From Crotalaria pallida (Eukaryota; Streptophyta; Magnoliopsida; Fabales; Fabaceae), in the NCBI GenBank assembly GCA_037953625.1, contig CM075652.1, forward strand, positions 75,049,501-75,113,500: 64,000 bases of DNA, in the 5' to 3' direction. Below the pieces are notes generated by a model, which was not told where the DNA came from, ran no database searches, and saw only the letters and a program-made list of their open reading frames with translations. Below are positions 53,591 to 64,000 of this stretch, in pieces; within the stretch, counting starts at the first letter, position 1; the number at the start of each line of letters is the position of its first letter. Made by a program: the position numbers and the translations under genes.

Positions 53591-54890
53591 CGATCACTCT
53601 CTAGCAAGTATACTAGATCGCAAAGTAATATAGTCGGTTAAGACCAGATATCGTTCCCACAGGGACTACGAATTATTTAACTTATTTCTACCTAAGATTA
53701 AATAAAAGTAAAATCTATTAAAATTCAGAATTAAATAAATTAATTAAAAGGGATATTTTTCTGCTGGAAAATAAATGAAAACAATTAACAATGGGTGAAT
53801 GGTGGTTAGGAACTAGTTTCATTGAATATTTCATTTATTTATTATAAATCAATGTTTTCCATTTAAATCAAGAACTAATTCAGAAAAATAGTAATTTCCA
53901 GATTCCTCTAATGAAATTACTGTTTATTATCCAATTTGTTAAATCCTAATCCCTTAGAAATTTAATCTATTGAATAACCATGATTAAGAACAGTGAATTA
54001 TGAAGAGTTATATAAAAATCCAAGAGTATTCCTACAAGTTGAATCCTTATATTATTTAATTGCATGGCCTATTTTAAATCCTAATTTTCCAATTCAGATC
54101 TAAAAATCCATAACATGAATTGATCAAGCTCATGCATAACAATAAAAACACAATTAAACACTTGATTTAAAAACTAAAAAACATTAATTCATATAAATAA
54201 ACTACATAATCAAATCCACCATGTTCCTAACACAAGAAGGTTTAGTTACACATCATAGAGAAGAAGAACAAATAAGAATAGAAGTAATTCATTCCTAAAT
54301 TACCACTAATCCTTGATCTGAATCTCCAGCCTTCAATGGATTCCTCCTTCGAATGCTATCCAGAGAATGTAATCTCCCTCAAACATGATACTAATCTCTA
54401 TTGATGACTGATTATGGCTTCTAATCTCTGCCTAAAACTAATCCTAAAAACATAAATATATAGATAAGATACAAATCCTAATAGAAACCCTCAAAATTGC
54501 TCAGAAATTGGCCCAATTGGGCCTTCACGTGTCATGCGCGTCTGGGCGTGTGAAGCAGCATGCTTTGGCGCGCGCTATCTGATGCCAATTAATCACCAAT
54601 GCACGTGCGCCTGGGCGTGCCAGGAAACTTCCGACTCCTTTTCTCTCCGTTCTTGTGCCATTTTCAAGGTCTTCTTATGCTCTTCTTAGCTCCAATAATA
54701 TTTTCTCCAAATAAAGCTCCAAAACACCTGAAACATACCCAAAACGGATCAAAACGTTCAAAGGATTCTATAATACTAAAAATTCCTAAAACTAATATAA
54801 AATACTTATATTTACAAGAGAAACAAGTCAAAACCAAAGCAAAAGGAAGTAAAATTAAGCCCAAAAACATCATATATTAGACCCAAATCA
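53591..54890 (-). repeat. 3' LTR of Athila element
   Basis: Left copy; plus strand reads CGATCACTCTC to ACCCAAATCA. The first base has changed from the T seen in the right copy. Confidence 0.9.
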
Positions 54891-54902
54891 CACCCCCAAA
54901 CT
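54891..54902 (-). other. Polypurine tract of Athila element
   Basis: AAGTTTGGGGGTG on the minus strand, directly before the LTR start TGATTTGGGT. Confidence 0.75.
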
Positions 54903-56788
54903 TAGCATTTTGCATGTCCCAGGCAAAAGTAAAATAAAAATTCATAAACACAAGACTACCTTCTAAATCAAAATGTACAACACATAATCTAAGACTTCGA
55001 CTCATCAACACAGCCACATATTTACACAAGCTATTCACACATCAAAACCTGGTTAAAGAAACAAAATCAATCAGAACTCAAAACTAGTGAACACTCTCAA
55101 CCTCTCAGTGTATATCTCTCATGTGTATCAAGGGTTATAACAATTCACTCAAGTTCATACAATAGTTAAATGTTACCATAAGCTTGACCATAGACCCAAA
55201 TCTCCACTGAAATTATTAAAAACATGCACAACAAAAGGTCTTTATTTTGGTTGTAACGTGGCCATGGCTAAAAGTGTCAGGTGGGATAAAAGAAAGAAAA
55301 GATGAAACTAAGGGCTAAAATGCAAAACAAACTTCCCTCTAAAAATTATGAATGAGCAATGAATACTATGAGGACTCACATTCAAATCACAACTATTTCA
55401 AACTTCTTCTTTTTCAACTTTACTCTACTACTTCTTCCAAACAAAATTTCTTTCTCTTATCATTCATCAATTTTCACTTTTTCTCAAATTTTTCTTTTTC
55501 TTTTCTTTTCTTTTCTTGGAAGAAGAGTAACTCAATCAACACTTTCACAATTTTCGTACTTTTGAAATGTCCCTCTCTCAATTGCTCATTCAAAATTCCT
55601 AAGGTACTCACAAAAATTTACAATCAATGCAGGGTACCAAAGAAAAATCATTTTTATATCAGGCCCAAAATGGGCAACTAAGGGAAAAAAATCCAACAAA
55701 AATCTCTGAGGCTACAAAAACACCATCCTAAATGCCTTAATCATTTTCATGCATGTAATCAATTATCAATCTCAAAATGGTCACCGGTCAAGTTCTAGAA
55801 CACAAAACTAAAGAGAACACACTCATGAAAGAAATAGGGGTCTCAAATCAATATATTTCAATAAAATCATACCCCATCAAATAGACTCAAAATCTCACTA
55901 AGCTAAAGTCAATTCACTAATCTCAAGTTCTGAAAAACTTTGTCAAAATAATCAGATTTCAAAAATATTTATAGCTCAACAAATAAATAACATGAATCAA
56001 TGAGTCTAATCCTAAACTAAGTATATACACCTATCATCAGAAAAATAATCCTAAGTCTAGAATAATTACAAAACCTCTACCTAAGACACAAACCAACACC
56101 AAAAATGGGAGAAAAATTCAGATCTGATAAATTTTTTATTTTGTCCACTCCCCCAAACTTAAAGGTTGGTTTGTCCTCAAGCAAACTAAACTAAACATAC
56201 CTAACTACAAAATAAAAAAAAATTACATGAAATAAATTTGGAACACTTATTACTTGCATCTGAAAAATCGTCAGCACTAACAAAAGTGAGAAAACATTCC
56301 CCCAAACTTTAGATAAGTCATTAAAAACAAGTGCCCAAAAATAGCACCTCTAATGGGAAAATATCAACTCATATCTGTTACACAAAATATAGTTTGATGC
56401 AAATAACAAATAATCCAAATAAATATCCAAGCAATAAAACTAAAAAGAATCCTAGAAAGCAATTACATATTTTTGTTGCACAGGTATAGGGACTGGCTGA
56501 TGGGGAAAAAGGGCACAAAATAGATCAATAAATACAAATTCCCCCATTTTCTGGGTTTTTCTGCCCAGTGTGCGCCCAGGCGTGCAAGGCTGCGCGCCCA
56601 GGCGCGCCAGGTCTGTATACTGCTTTTTTTTAATTAAAATAAAATAAAAAAAATATCTTATACTAATTTCCTAAAAACTACTAAACTAAGGGAATACTAC
56701 CTAAACATTGGGTTTCCTCCCAACTAGTGCTTGTTTAACGTCACGAGTCTGACGGGTCACCTCCTTTCGGAGGCTAAGGGGACTGCAT
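54903..56788. other. Athila non-coding 3' interior
   Basis: AT-rich with no long frame. On the minus strand GACGTTAAACAAGCACTAGT and GGGAGGAAACCCAA (56700-56745) match the block normally found downstream of Athila pol. It sits only about 50 bp from the protease end, which marks the deletion of RT to integrase. Confidence 0.55.
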
Positions 56789-57412
56789 CTAATCATTAAG
56801 AGAATTTTCAGCACTTGAATGTTGAACCAGATTTAGCAGGGTGAAGCACTTCGTCGTACATGGTGGTTTTTCAAAAATATTTATGACACTTTGCTCACCA
56901 TTGACACGTAAAATAACCTCTCCCCTAGGAACATCTATCACTGCCCCGGCTGTGGCCAAGAATGGCTTTCCAAAAATCAGAGGAATATTTTCATCCTCAT
57001 CAATATCAAGGACAATGAAGTCCATGGGCAGTATGAAATCATTAACCTTCACCAAAATATCTTCCACCACTCCATAAGGACGGAGGATGGACTTATCAGC
57101 TAATTGTAAAATCGCAGCGGTAGGTTTGATTTCACCTAAGTCTAGTGCATTACAAACAAATAAAGGCATGATATTTACACTAGCACCTAAGTCACAGAGG
57201 GCCTTACCAGAGTACTCCTTGCCAATGCTGACGGGAAGGTTGAAGCTTCCTGGGTCCTTCATCTTCGGTGGCAGATTGCACTTGATAATGGTGCTGCATT
57301 TCTCCGCAATTGGAAATGTCTCTTCCGAGAGCATTCCCTTCTTTCTTGTCAGCAAGTCTTTCATAAACTTCGCATACAGAGGCATCTGTGCAAGAGCCTC
57401 TGCAAATGACAT
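56789..57412 (-). pseudogene. Athila protease region
   Basis: Starts FAEALAQMPLYAKFMKDLL, the conserved Athila block between Gag and protease. The protease motif is ALCDLGASVNIMP (DLG in place of DSG or DTG, usual in Athila), followed by IIFGKPFLATAGAVIDV-like sequence. A frameshift near 57415 separates it from the upstream linker. It stops at 56789 where RT should follow. Confidence 0.85.
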
Positions 57413-57552
57413 ATGTTAATCTTTTTGATCATGTCTAGAAACTTGGAGAATTGCCTCCGATCCTCTTCTTTCTTCAACCTCTGAGGATAAGGCATCCTCA
57501 AAGGTAGTGGAGCAGGCTTGGCTGATTCCCGGTTGTGATCCGCAGGTGGACC

Positions 57553-59019
57553 CTACGTTTTCGATGCTCCTCTCTTGCCTTGCTCTTTCTCCACTTCTTG
57601 TTTCTTTTGTTCCTCTTCTTTCTTCTTTTCCGATACAGTTGCATCACTCTTAGGAAGTGGCTCCTCATATGACTTGCCATTCCTAAGAGTCACTACCATT
57701 AGACTCTCCTTTGGATTTGTGACAGTGTCACTAGGAAATGTTCCTAATGACCTCTCTGATAGCTGCTTTGCAAGTTGGCCCACTTGCACCTCCAGGTTCC
57801 GAATACTCGTCGCTTGATTGGCAAAGATAGCCCTTGTCTCCTCCATGAATGTGGTCGTGTTAGTGGCTAACTTCTCCATTGCTGCTTCCCAAGTTTGTTT
57901 CTGAGGCTGCTGAGTCTTCATTGGTGGGTTGAGAGCTGGGATGTTCCATGAGAAGTTTGGATGATTTCTGTAGGCTGGGTTGTAGGTGTTGGAGTACATA
58001 TTGTTTCTCTGGCCTCCACCACCCACAAATTTGGCTTGCTCCTCAATGGTAGTCGGTGCCTTCCCCACATCTGGTGCGCAATCTCCATTTTGGTGATTTC
58101 CTCCACAGAAATCACACACCAGAGTGTTGACTGCAGCCAACTGTGTCTGAGCCATCTTCTTCATTAATTCAGAAATTTGTTGTTGTAGCTCCTTATTTTG
58201 TTGAATGATTGTTTGCACTTGACTTGAGCCCAGATCAGTGTTCTTCAGAATCACCTTATCAGAAACGGCTTGACTGCTGTTGTAGGCCATTGTTTCAATT
58301 ATTTCCTTTGCCTCTTCAACAGTCTTCTTAAAGAGGGAACCACCAGCTGCTGCATCTATCATTATCTTGTGTGACATTCTCAGCCCAAAGTAAAATAGCC
58401 GGATTTGCATCCAGTCTGGAATTGCATGCGTGGGGCACCTCTTCAACAACTGATTGTACCGATCCCATGCCTCATGCAAGTGTTCACCTTCCTCTTGCAT
58501 GAAGGAATTGACATTTTGGCGCAGCTTGGCTTGCTTTCCCGCTGGAAAGAACTTGTCTATGAATTTCTTGACAAGCACATCCCAGCTGGAAAGACTTCCA
58601 GGCGGCTGATTCTTCATCCACTGATAAGCATGTTCCCTCAAAGAGAGAGGAAACATCCTCATCCTTATCGCCTCCTCTGATGCACCCTCGATCTTGAAGA
58701 AATCGAGCATGTTCAGGAAGTTGGCTACATGCTCCGTCGGGTCTTGATTTGGTGCACCCGAGAATTCATCCTGCTTGATCAGATGAATGTATTGGGGATC
58801 AATCTCGAATGATGCTGCAGTGATCTTTGGCCGGACAATGCTGAACATGCAAACATCCGGGTCCACGACGGCATAGTCAGCCAGTGTCTTCCTAGCAGGG
58901 GGTGTGGTGCCTTGCGTAGTTCGTTCAGCCATCTTCCTTTCTTGCTCCTTCCTTTCTTTCTTTGCTTGCTTTTTCCTCCTCTTTGCACTCAATTCCACGT
59001 CAGGGTCAAAATGCAACAC
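57553..59019 (-). pseudogene. Athila Gag
   Basis: Long frame. The first ATG is at 58933 (MAERTT), while the family-typical SLGNREVLHFDP block precedes it without an ATG, so the start is unsettled. Retrotransposon gag domain with PQYIHLIKQDEFSG, FPLSLREHAYQWM, WDVLVKKFIDKFFPAGK and QLLKRCPTHAIPDWMQ (58390-58800). Zinc knuckle CDFCGGNHQNGDC near 58080-58120. A glutamine-rich coiled coil precedes the knuckle. A TAG at 57553-57555 ends it; the linker continues in frame to about 57415. Confidence 0.85.
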
Positions 59020-59170
59020 CTCACGGTTTCCTAAAGAACGCTAAAGCATAAAAGAGGGTTAAGCAGCACCCGTCAAGAAAAGAAGAATAAGAAAAGGAAA
59101 AATAAAAACTAAAAATAAATTCTACTAAAAATTACTACAAAGTACCAAAAATAAATTAAATAAATTCTAG

Positions 59171-59188
59171 TCCCCGGCAACGGCGCCA
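59171..59188 (-). other. Primer-binding site of Athila element
   Basis: TGGCGCCGTTGCCGGGGA on the minus strand, six bases from the LTR. This is the site typical of Athila, complementary to tRNA-Asp. Confidence 0.9.
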
Positions 59189-59194
59189 AAAACT

Positions 59195-60492
59195 TGATCA
59201 CTCTCTAGCAAGTATACTAGATAGCAAAGTAATATAATCGATTAAGACCAGATATCGTTCCCACAGGGACTACGAATTACTTAACTTATTCCTACCTAAG
59301 AGTAATTAAAAGTAAAATCTATTAAAATTCAGAATTAAATAAATTAATTAAAAGGGATATTTTACTACTGGAAAATAAATAAAAACAATTAACAATGGGT
59401 GAATGGTGGTTAGGAACTAGTTTCATTGAATATTTCATTTATTTATTATAAATCAATGTTTTCCATTTAAATCAAGAACTAATTCAGAAAATTAGTAATT
59501 TCCAGATTCCTCTAATGAAATTACTGTTTATTATCCAATTTGTTAAATCTTAATCCCTTAGAAATTTAATCTATTGAATAACCATGATTAAGAACAGTGA
59601 ATTATGAAGAGTTATATAAAAATCCAACAGTATTCCTACAAGTTGAATCCTTATATTGTTTAATTGCATGGCCTATTTTAAATCCTAATTTTCCAATTCA
59701 GATCTAAAAATCCATAACATGAATTGATCAAGTTCATGCATAACAATAAAAACACAATTAAACACTTGATTTAAAAACTGAAAAACATTAATTCATATAA
59801 ATAAACTACATAATCAAATCCACCATGTTCCTAACACAAGAGTGTTTAGTTACACATCATAGAGAAGAAGAACAAATAAGAATAGAAGTAATTCATTCCT
59901 AAATTACAACTAATCCTTGATCTGAATCTTCAGCCTTCAACGGATTCCTCCTCCGAATGTTGTCCAGAGAATGTAATCTCCCTCAAACTTGATACTAATC
60001 TCTATTGATGACTGATTATGGCTGCTAATCTCTGCCTAAAACTAATCCTAAAAACATAAATATATAGATAAGATACAAATCCTAATAAAAACCCTCAAAA
60101 TTGCTCAGAAATTGGCCCAATTGGGCCTTCACGTGTCATGCGCGCCTGGGCGTGTGAAGCAGCACGCCTAGGCGCACGCTATCTGATGCCAATTAATCAC
60201 CCATCCACGCGCCTGGACGTGCCAGGAAACTTTCGACTTCGTTTCTCTCCGTTCTTGTGCCATTTTCAATGTCTTCTTATGCTCTTCTTAGCTCCAATAA
60301 TATTTTCTCCAAATAAAGCTCCAAAACACCTGAAACATACCCAAAACGGATCAAAACGTTCAAAGGATTCTATAAAACTAAAAATTCCTAAAACTAATAC
60401 AAAATACCTATATTTACAAGAGAAACAAGTCAAAACCAAAGCAAAAGGAAGTGAAATTAAGCTCAAAAACATCATATATTATACCCAAATCA
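59195..60492 (-). repeat. 5' LTR of Athila element
   Basis: Right copy, TGATCACTC to CCCAAATCA on the plus strand. Aligns end to end with the left copy. Confidence 0.9.
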
Positions 60493-60889
60493 AGTATTAA
60501 GGATGGGTGTTAGATTAGGATATTGAACCATAGGATAGTGGATATAGAATACTATGGGAGAACGAAAATAAATAAAAATAACCCAGTAGATTAAATGTGA
60601 AATATGTGTATGTTTGATATCATGATTACTGTTTTATTCAAGTTTGATATCGTTTGATTAACATGTGTGCCGACCGTAGGTGGTCGAATCTGATAAATGG
60701 TGTAAAAATGCTAGGGACAAGATTAGATGAGAAATAATAACTGGAGAATATAAACTATAACAAGAAGGCGAGTGAAATGGTAAAAGGGAAATGAAATGAG
60801 AGATATCAAGAGTGAATAAATGAAAGTAAAGAATAATGGTTGTGTGAAATGGGTCAAGTTAGACATTTCGGTTGGGTGCAATAAGCCGC

Positions 60890-61320
60890 GCATAAAAATG
60901 TGCCTTGTAAGTCACAAGCGGACTGAGTGCAATAACCGAGTAAGACACATGGAATGTGCATCTGTAAGACTTGTCTCAAGGGGATGCACGCAGTAATGAC
61001 TCACACAAGATTTCCGAGTAACAGAATCGGTTAGGACGTGCTCTCGGTCATGTAAGACGTGCGGGGTGCCGTATGCCATGATCGCTCAAGTCGCACGTGA
61101 TGCACAGGTGTAAGACGTGCACCACGTACGCGGGGGTGTACGCAATGATGGACACTCCATAACTCCAATAAAGAAGGTGTAAGACGTACACTGGGTGTGC
61201 GCTGCCAAGAATAAGAAAGTGTAAGACGCATATTGGGTGTGCGCTTCTCTACAAGACATGAAATAGGTAAATAACAAGGAAAACGAGGAAAGAAGGGCGA
61301 ATAAAGAGAATGTAAGACAC
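60890..61320 (+). repeat. Degenerate GTAAGACGYRCA hairpin array in S3
   Basis: About eight units starting GTAAGAC. The best four (61045, 61111, 61180 and 61220) can fold, for example CGTACA/TGTGCG around CTGGG and CGCATA/TGTGCG around TTGGG, with G-U pairs where arms differ. Lies in the predicted S3 intron. Confidence 0.65.
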
Positions 61321-61875
61321 GACAGAAGGTTACGAGTGAGCATAAAGGGAAAGGAAATGGGTAAATAAAAGTGAAAGATAAAGGAATGCAGTAAGAGGAT
61401 AGGTATGGGCCGAGTGAATGATGTTAACTGTGTATAATGCATGTTTTGGACTGAATATATGATTATGTGCATATTTGACTAATTGTGTTTGACTTGGTAG
61501 GTCGGTATGTCATATTAGAAACTGCTTTCCTAAGTTTTGTGTAATGCTCACCTCCTTACCATTTTTCAGGTACCGAGCCCGAGCATGCACGATCCCCGGT
61601 CGAGCAAGTTCACTCTCCCTCATAGGGAGAGTAGGTCTTTTTAGTCGAACACTGTTTTATGTCCTCGGTCTTCTGAATGATGAAACACTGATAATTTAAA
61701 AATTTCGGTTATGTATAATTAACATTTTCAAACTCGGTAGTTGGTGCACTTCGGTGCTGTATGTATTTAATATATTTTGCTGACTCTCGGAAGAACAATA
61801 ATGCAAGTGGAATTAATGTGCTTTTAAAAAAAAATTTCAGGTCCTAAATTTAATTAAGGGTAATTATTAGAAGGA

Positions 61876-61990
61876 TGTTACAATAATATGCATTATTATT
61901 GGTTAAGGAATTAATCCTCTAAGATTTTTCAAATATGAAAATAGGATTATGGTCAAGAGTATTACTCGTAAATAAATAAACCCAGAAATA
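61876..61990 (+). repeat. 115-bp direct repeat, copy 1
   Basis: Starts with the last seven bases of S3 (TGTTACA) and its ATAAT duplication. Two mismatches to copy 2 at 62993-63107. Confidence 0.85.
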
Positions 61991-62992
61991 TATGAACAAT
62001 TTCGAGAGTCTATGTAGACTCGTTTTGTCTAGGTAAACTCGAGTCGTAAACTCGTTTCGCAAACTCGTACGAGTTTACCTAAAAAAATTATATCTATATT
62101 GTAATAACCTATGACCTATTAATGATCAATATTCATAATTTCAAACTTAACATAAAAACAAAATATGATAAGATATTATTCGTTGATACTAATAAGTAAT
62201 ATAAAATAATTTATACATCAATATTCAAACTTCAAATTCAAAACATAATAAAATAACACATCCAGTGTAATTTTAATTTCAAACTCAACATAATAATGCT
62301 TAACAAAAAATAATGAAAATTAATTGTCAATTTCTAAGCAAGTGTAATTTAGTTAAAGTAACAACACTTAAAAACATTGACAAAGTAAATGAGTTTTGAT
62401 TTATGGACAACACTAACAAAGTAACACTGAAAATTGAAAAGCGGAGAATGCATTTATGTTTAAAAGTTAAAACTTAAAATGATTTCTATCAAGCATTCAT
62501 CAGATTATAATACCAAGTTAACGAAGAAGAAAATAAGAAAAACGAAAATAAAGGAATAAAGGGAGAAAATTAGTACACAATTACCAAATAAAGGGAGAAA
62601 GTTAGAAAGACGTGGAGTGGGCGGGCGTGCGATAGAAGGAGAAGAACTAAAGATTGAAGAAACTTTTGAATAAGAATGAGAAGAGAAGACTGATTGACTG
62701 ATTTAAGGGTTTTTTTACCCAAAAACGCAACAAATAGGATAAAAATAACCTAGAAGATTTTTTTAAAAAATAAAATTGAAAAACGATGTCAGATTGGACG
62801 TTTAGGGTTCAAGAATGCTAATTCGCTAACTCGGCCATAAACTGGCGGGTTTACAAGTGTCTACCAGTATCCACCCGAGTCCACCCGAGTCACTTCACTC
62901 CGAGTTTCCATTAGTTTCAACTCGTTTTCCGTAGGTAGATTCGTAGATTCGTAAGTTTCTAAGTATTAACACTAGTTTTTGACAACCATGAG
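61991..62992. mobile_element. 1-kb segment between the 115-bp repeats, possibly hAT-like
   Basis: No ORF. It holds GAGTCTATGTAGACTC (62006-62021) and AAACTCGTACGAGTTT (62061-62076) palindromes and ends with TTTTTGACAACCATGAG, whose complement resembles a hAT-type terminus with GGTTGTCAAAAA. A matching left terminus was not found, so the class is tentative. Confidence 0.35.
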
Positions 62993-63107
62993 TGTTACAA
63001 TAATATGCATTATTATTGGTTAAGGAATTAATCCTCTAAGATTTTTCAAATATGAAAATAGGATTATGGTCTAGAGTATTCCTCGTAAATAAATAAACCC
63101 AGAAATA
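62993..63107 (+). repeat. 115-bp direct repeat, copy 2
   Basis: Copy of 61876-61990, including TGTTACA. Confidence 0.85.
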
Positions 63108-63357
63108 AGCATTAAGGAATTCTATAGGAATAAAATATCATATATTAGGGCACGAATGTTTACTTGACCACTCACGAAACATAGAAGAGATTTGCCAGGT
63201 GAACAAGAGAATTTAACAAACAAGGGATCTAATAAACTTTTAGCACCATTGACTATAACTACTTGTCCCGAGATAACAAACTTAATTCGTATTATTTAAT
63301 TTATAAGACCTCTACTATAATTTATAATATTTCTCTTTTATAATTACTATTTTATTA

Positions 63358-63689
63358 TTCCGTCCTTTCATATCTTTTGGCCTTTTAGGCTTTTTTTTTC
63401 ATTCTATATATCTTTTGTCCTTTTACAATTCAAATGCATAATCATATTTTTCTTTCCAATCATGTTTTTTACTCCTAATCAATTATACTTTTAACATCTC
63501 TCTTATTTCTAAACTATTATGCATTAATTAATGAACACACTTAATAATAAAAATGAAATATCACTACTTTTTTAATAAGGATTAAATAGAGGTATTTTAG
63601 ACAAAGTACACATAAATCTTACAATAATCAACAATTTATTAATACGTGTGCCCAAATCTAAAATGTCAAAAGATATAGAAAGGAGGGAG
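63358..63689. mobile_element. Stowaway-like MITE
   Basis: 332 bp with TA on both sides (63356-63357, 63690-63691). Termini TTCCGTCCTTTCATATC and GATATAGAAAGGAGGGAG are inverted repeats with the CTCCCTCC-type end of Tc1/mariner MITEs. No coding capacity. Confidence 0.7.
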
Positions 63690-63691
63690 TA

Positions 63692-64000
63692 CTTGGGATA
63701 AGGTCGAGGTGTTACATCGATCACTCCTTTAACTTTCACCATTAGATCATGTCACCAATTTCAATCTATATTTGCCATGAAGACCAAAACCAATACGGGA
63801 ACTAAAAGTGGAAACCAAAATAAAAAGAAAAATGTAGGACTAATTTCAAAGAGATAACTTTTATAAAGACTATTTTGATATTTAAACTCAAATTATTTGA
63901 TGATATTTTAAAAAATTATATTAATAAAAATAATTTTACTTTATATTAATAAAAAGAATTATTTTTTATTGTGATTGGTTGGAAAAAATAATATTTAAGT
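63692..64000. other. AT-rich right flank
   Basis: No gene seen. GAGGTGTTACA ending at 63716 resembles another LTR terminus, but no partner or duplication was found. Confidence 0.4.

Larger units (their letters stand above)
53591..60492 (-). mobile_element. Athila-lineage Ty3/gypsy element, gag-protease only
   Basis: Minus orientation. LTRs 53591-54890 and 59195-60492 (about 1.3 kb, differing by a few percent by eye), primer-binding site 59171-59188, polypurine tract at 54891-54902, gag 57553-59019, protease 56789-57412. RT, RNase H and integrase are absent from the 4.3-kb interior. Flanks AGTAC and AGTAT agree at 4 of 5 bases. Confidence 0.85.
52483..61882 (+). mobile_element. Solo LTR S3 with Athila inserted
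   Basis: TGTAACATCC at 52483 to GGATGTTACA at 61882, flanked by ATAAT (52478-52482 and 61883-61887). Without the Athila element it is about 2.5 kb, with no coding or primer site. Leader region rich in CA and CT (53205-53420), donor GAG|GTAAGG at 53531, acceptor TTTTTCAG|GTACC at 61569, hairpin array 60890-61320. Same architecture as the LTRs of B and D. Confidence 0.85.

Noticed and set aside
54599..54880. Similar frames at 54599-54880 and 60138-60500 as a gene pair
   Set aside because: They are the same position in the two Athila LTRs; no domain.
63700..63720. GAGGTGTTACA as the end of another LTR
   Set aside because: No partner terminus, no duplication and no LTR features to its left within the MITE flank; too short to call.
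1..64000. CRISPR array, rRNA, bacterial-type operons
   Set aside because: No such structure; the spaced palindromes have no uniform repeat-spacer pattern and the content is a plant nuclear repeat region.

Overview
This window looks like an intergenic stretch of a flowering-plant (probably eudicot) nuclear genome built almost wholly of nested transposable elements. I found no intact host gene, rRNA or tRNA gene and no CRISPR array. Evidence for a plant is the mix of families: Ty1/copia (SIRE-like), Ty3/gypsy of the Tat, Tekay/Del-like and Athila lineages, a plant L1-type LINE, a tRNA-derived SINE, MITEs, and an endogenous pararetrovirus (Caulimoviridae-like).

Layout. 1-3020: copia gag-pol on the minus strand, cut by the window edge and at 3020. 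3021-about 8700: remnant of a Tat-lineage gypsy element (integrase, then an antisense extra ORF with an intron, polypurine tract, LTR start). About 8700-9518: LTR fragment. 9519-31909: a gag-only Tekay-like element, here called B, on the minus strand. Its right LTR is split by insertion C (16973-31411, target duplication TCGAC), and C is split by a second Tat element (20416 to about 29311). 31910-34289 plus 46131-about 46832: pararetrovirus on the minus strand, interrupted by a Tekay-like element D (34290-46130, target duplication GGGAA). The left LTR of D carries a 3.6-kb solo LTR, S1 (35302-38888, target duplication ATGCA). 46916-47806: foldback element. 47928-48093: SINE. 48475-52265: LINE split by a solo SIRE-like LTR (49229-51297). 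52483-61882: solo LTR, S3 (target duplication ATAAT), split by an Athila gag-protease element (53591-60492). 61883-64000: AT-rich flank with a 115-bp duplication and a Stowaway-like MITE.

The paralogous LTRs serve as internal empty-site controls. They prove two insertions (C into B, S1 into D) and give a relative order of events: B before C, C before the second Tat element, pararetrovirus before D, D before S1, LINE before the SIRE LTR, S3 before Athila.

The most interesting signal lies in the long LTRs that begin TGTAAC and mostly end GTTACA. Three families carry pairs of short perfect palindromes whose centres lie 20 or 21 bp apart (two helical turns). Four of them also look like promoter, leader exon, intron (AG|GTAAG to T-rich AG|GT), short exon. 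The predicted introns hold arrays of hairpin-forming repeats, one of which shows compensatory changes in its arms. The two Tat elements share an antisense ORF with an intron at the same codon and phase. All coding regions of length carry stops, frameshifts or deletions except the copia pol frame and the second Tat antisense ORF.
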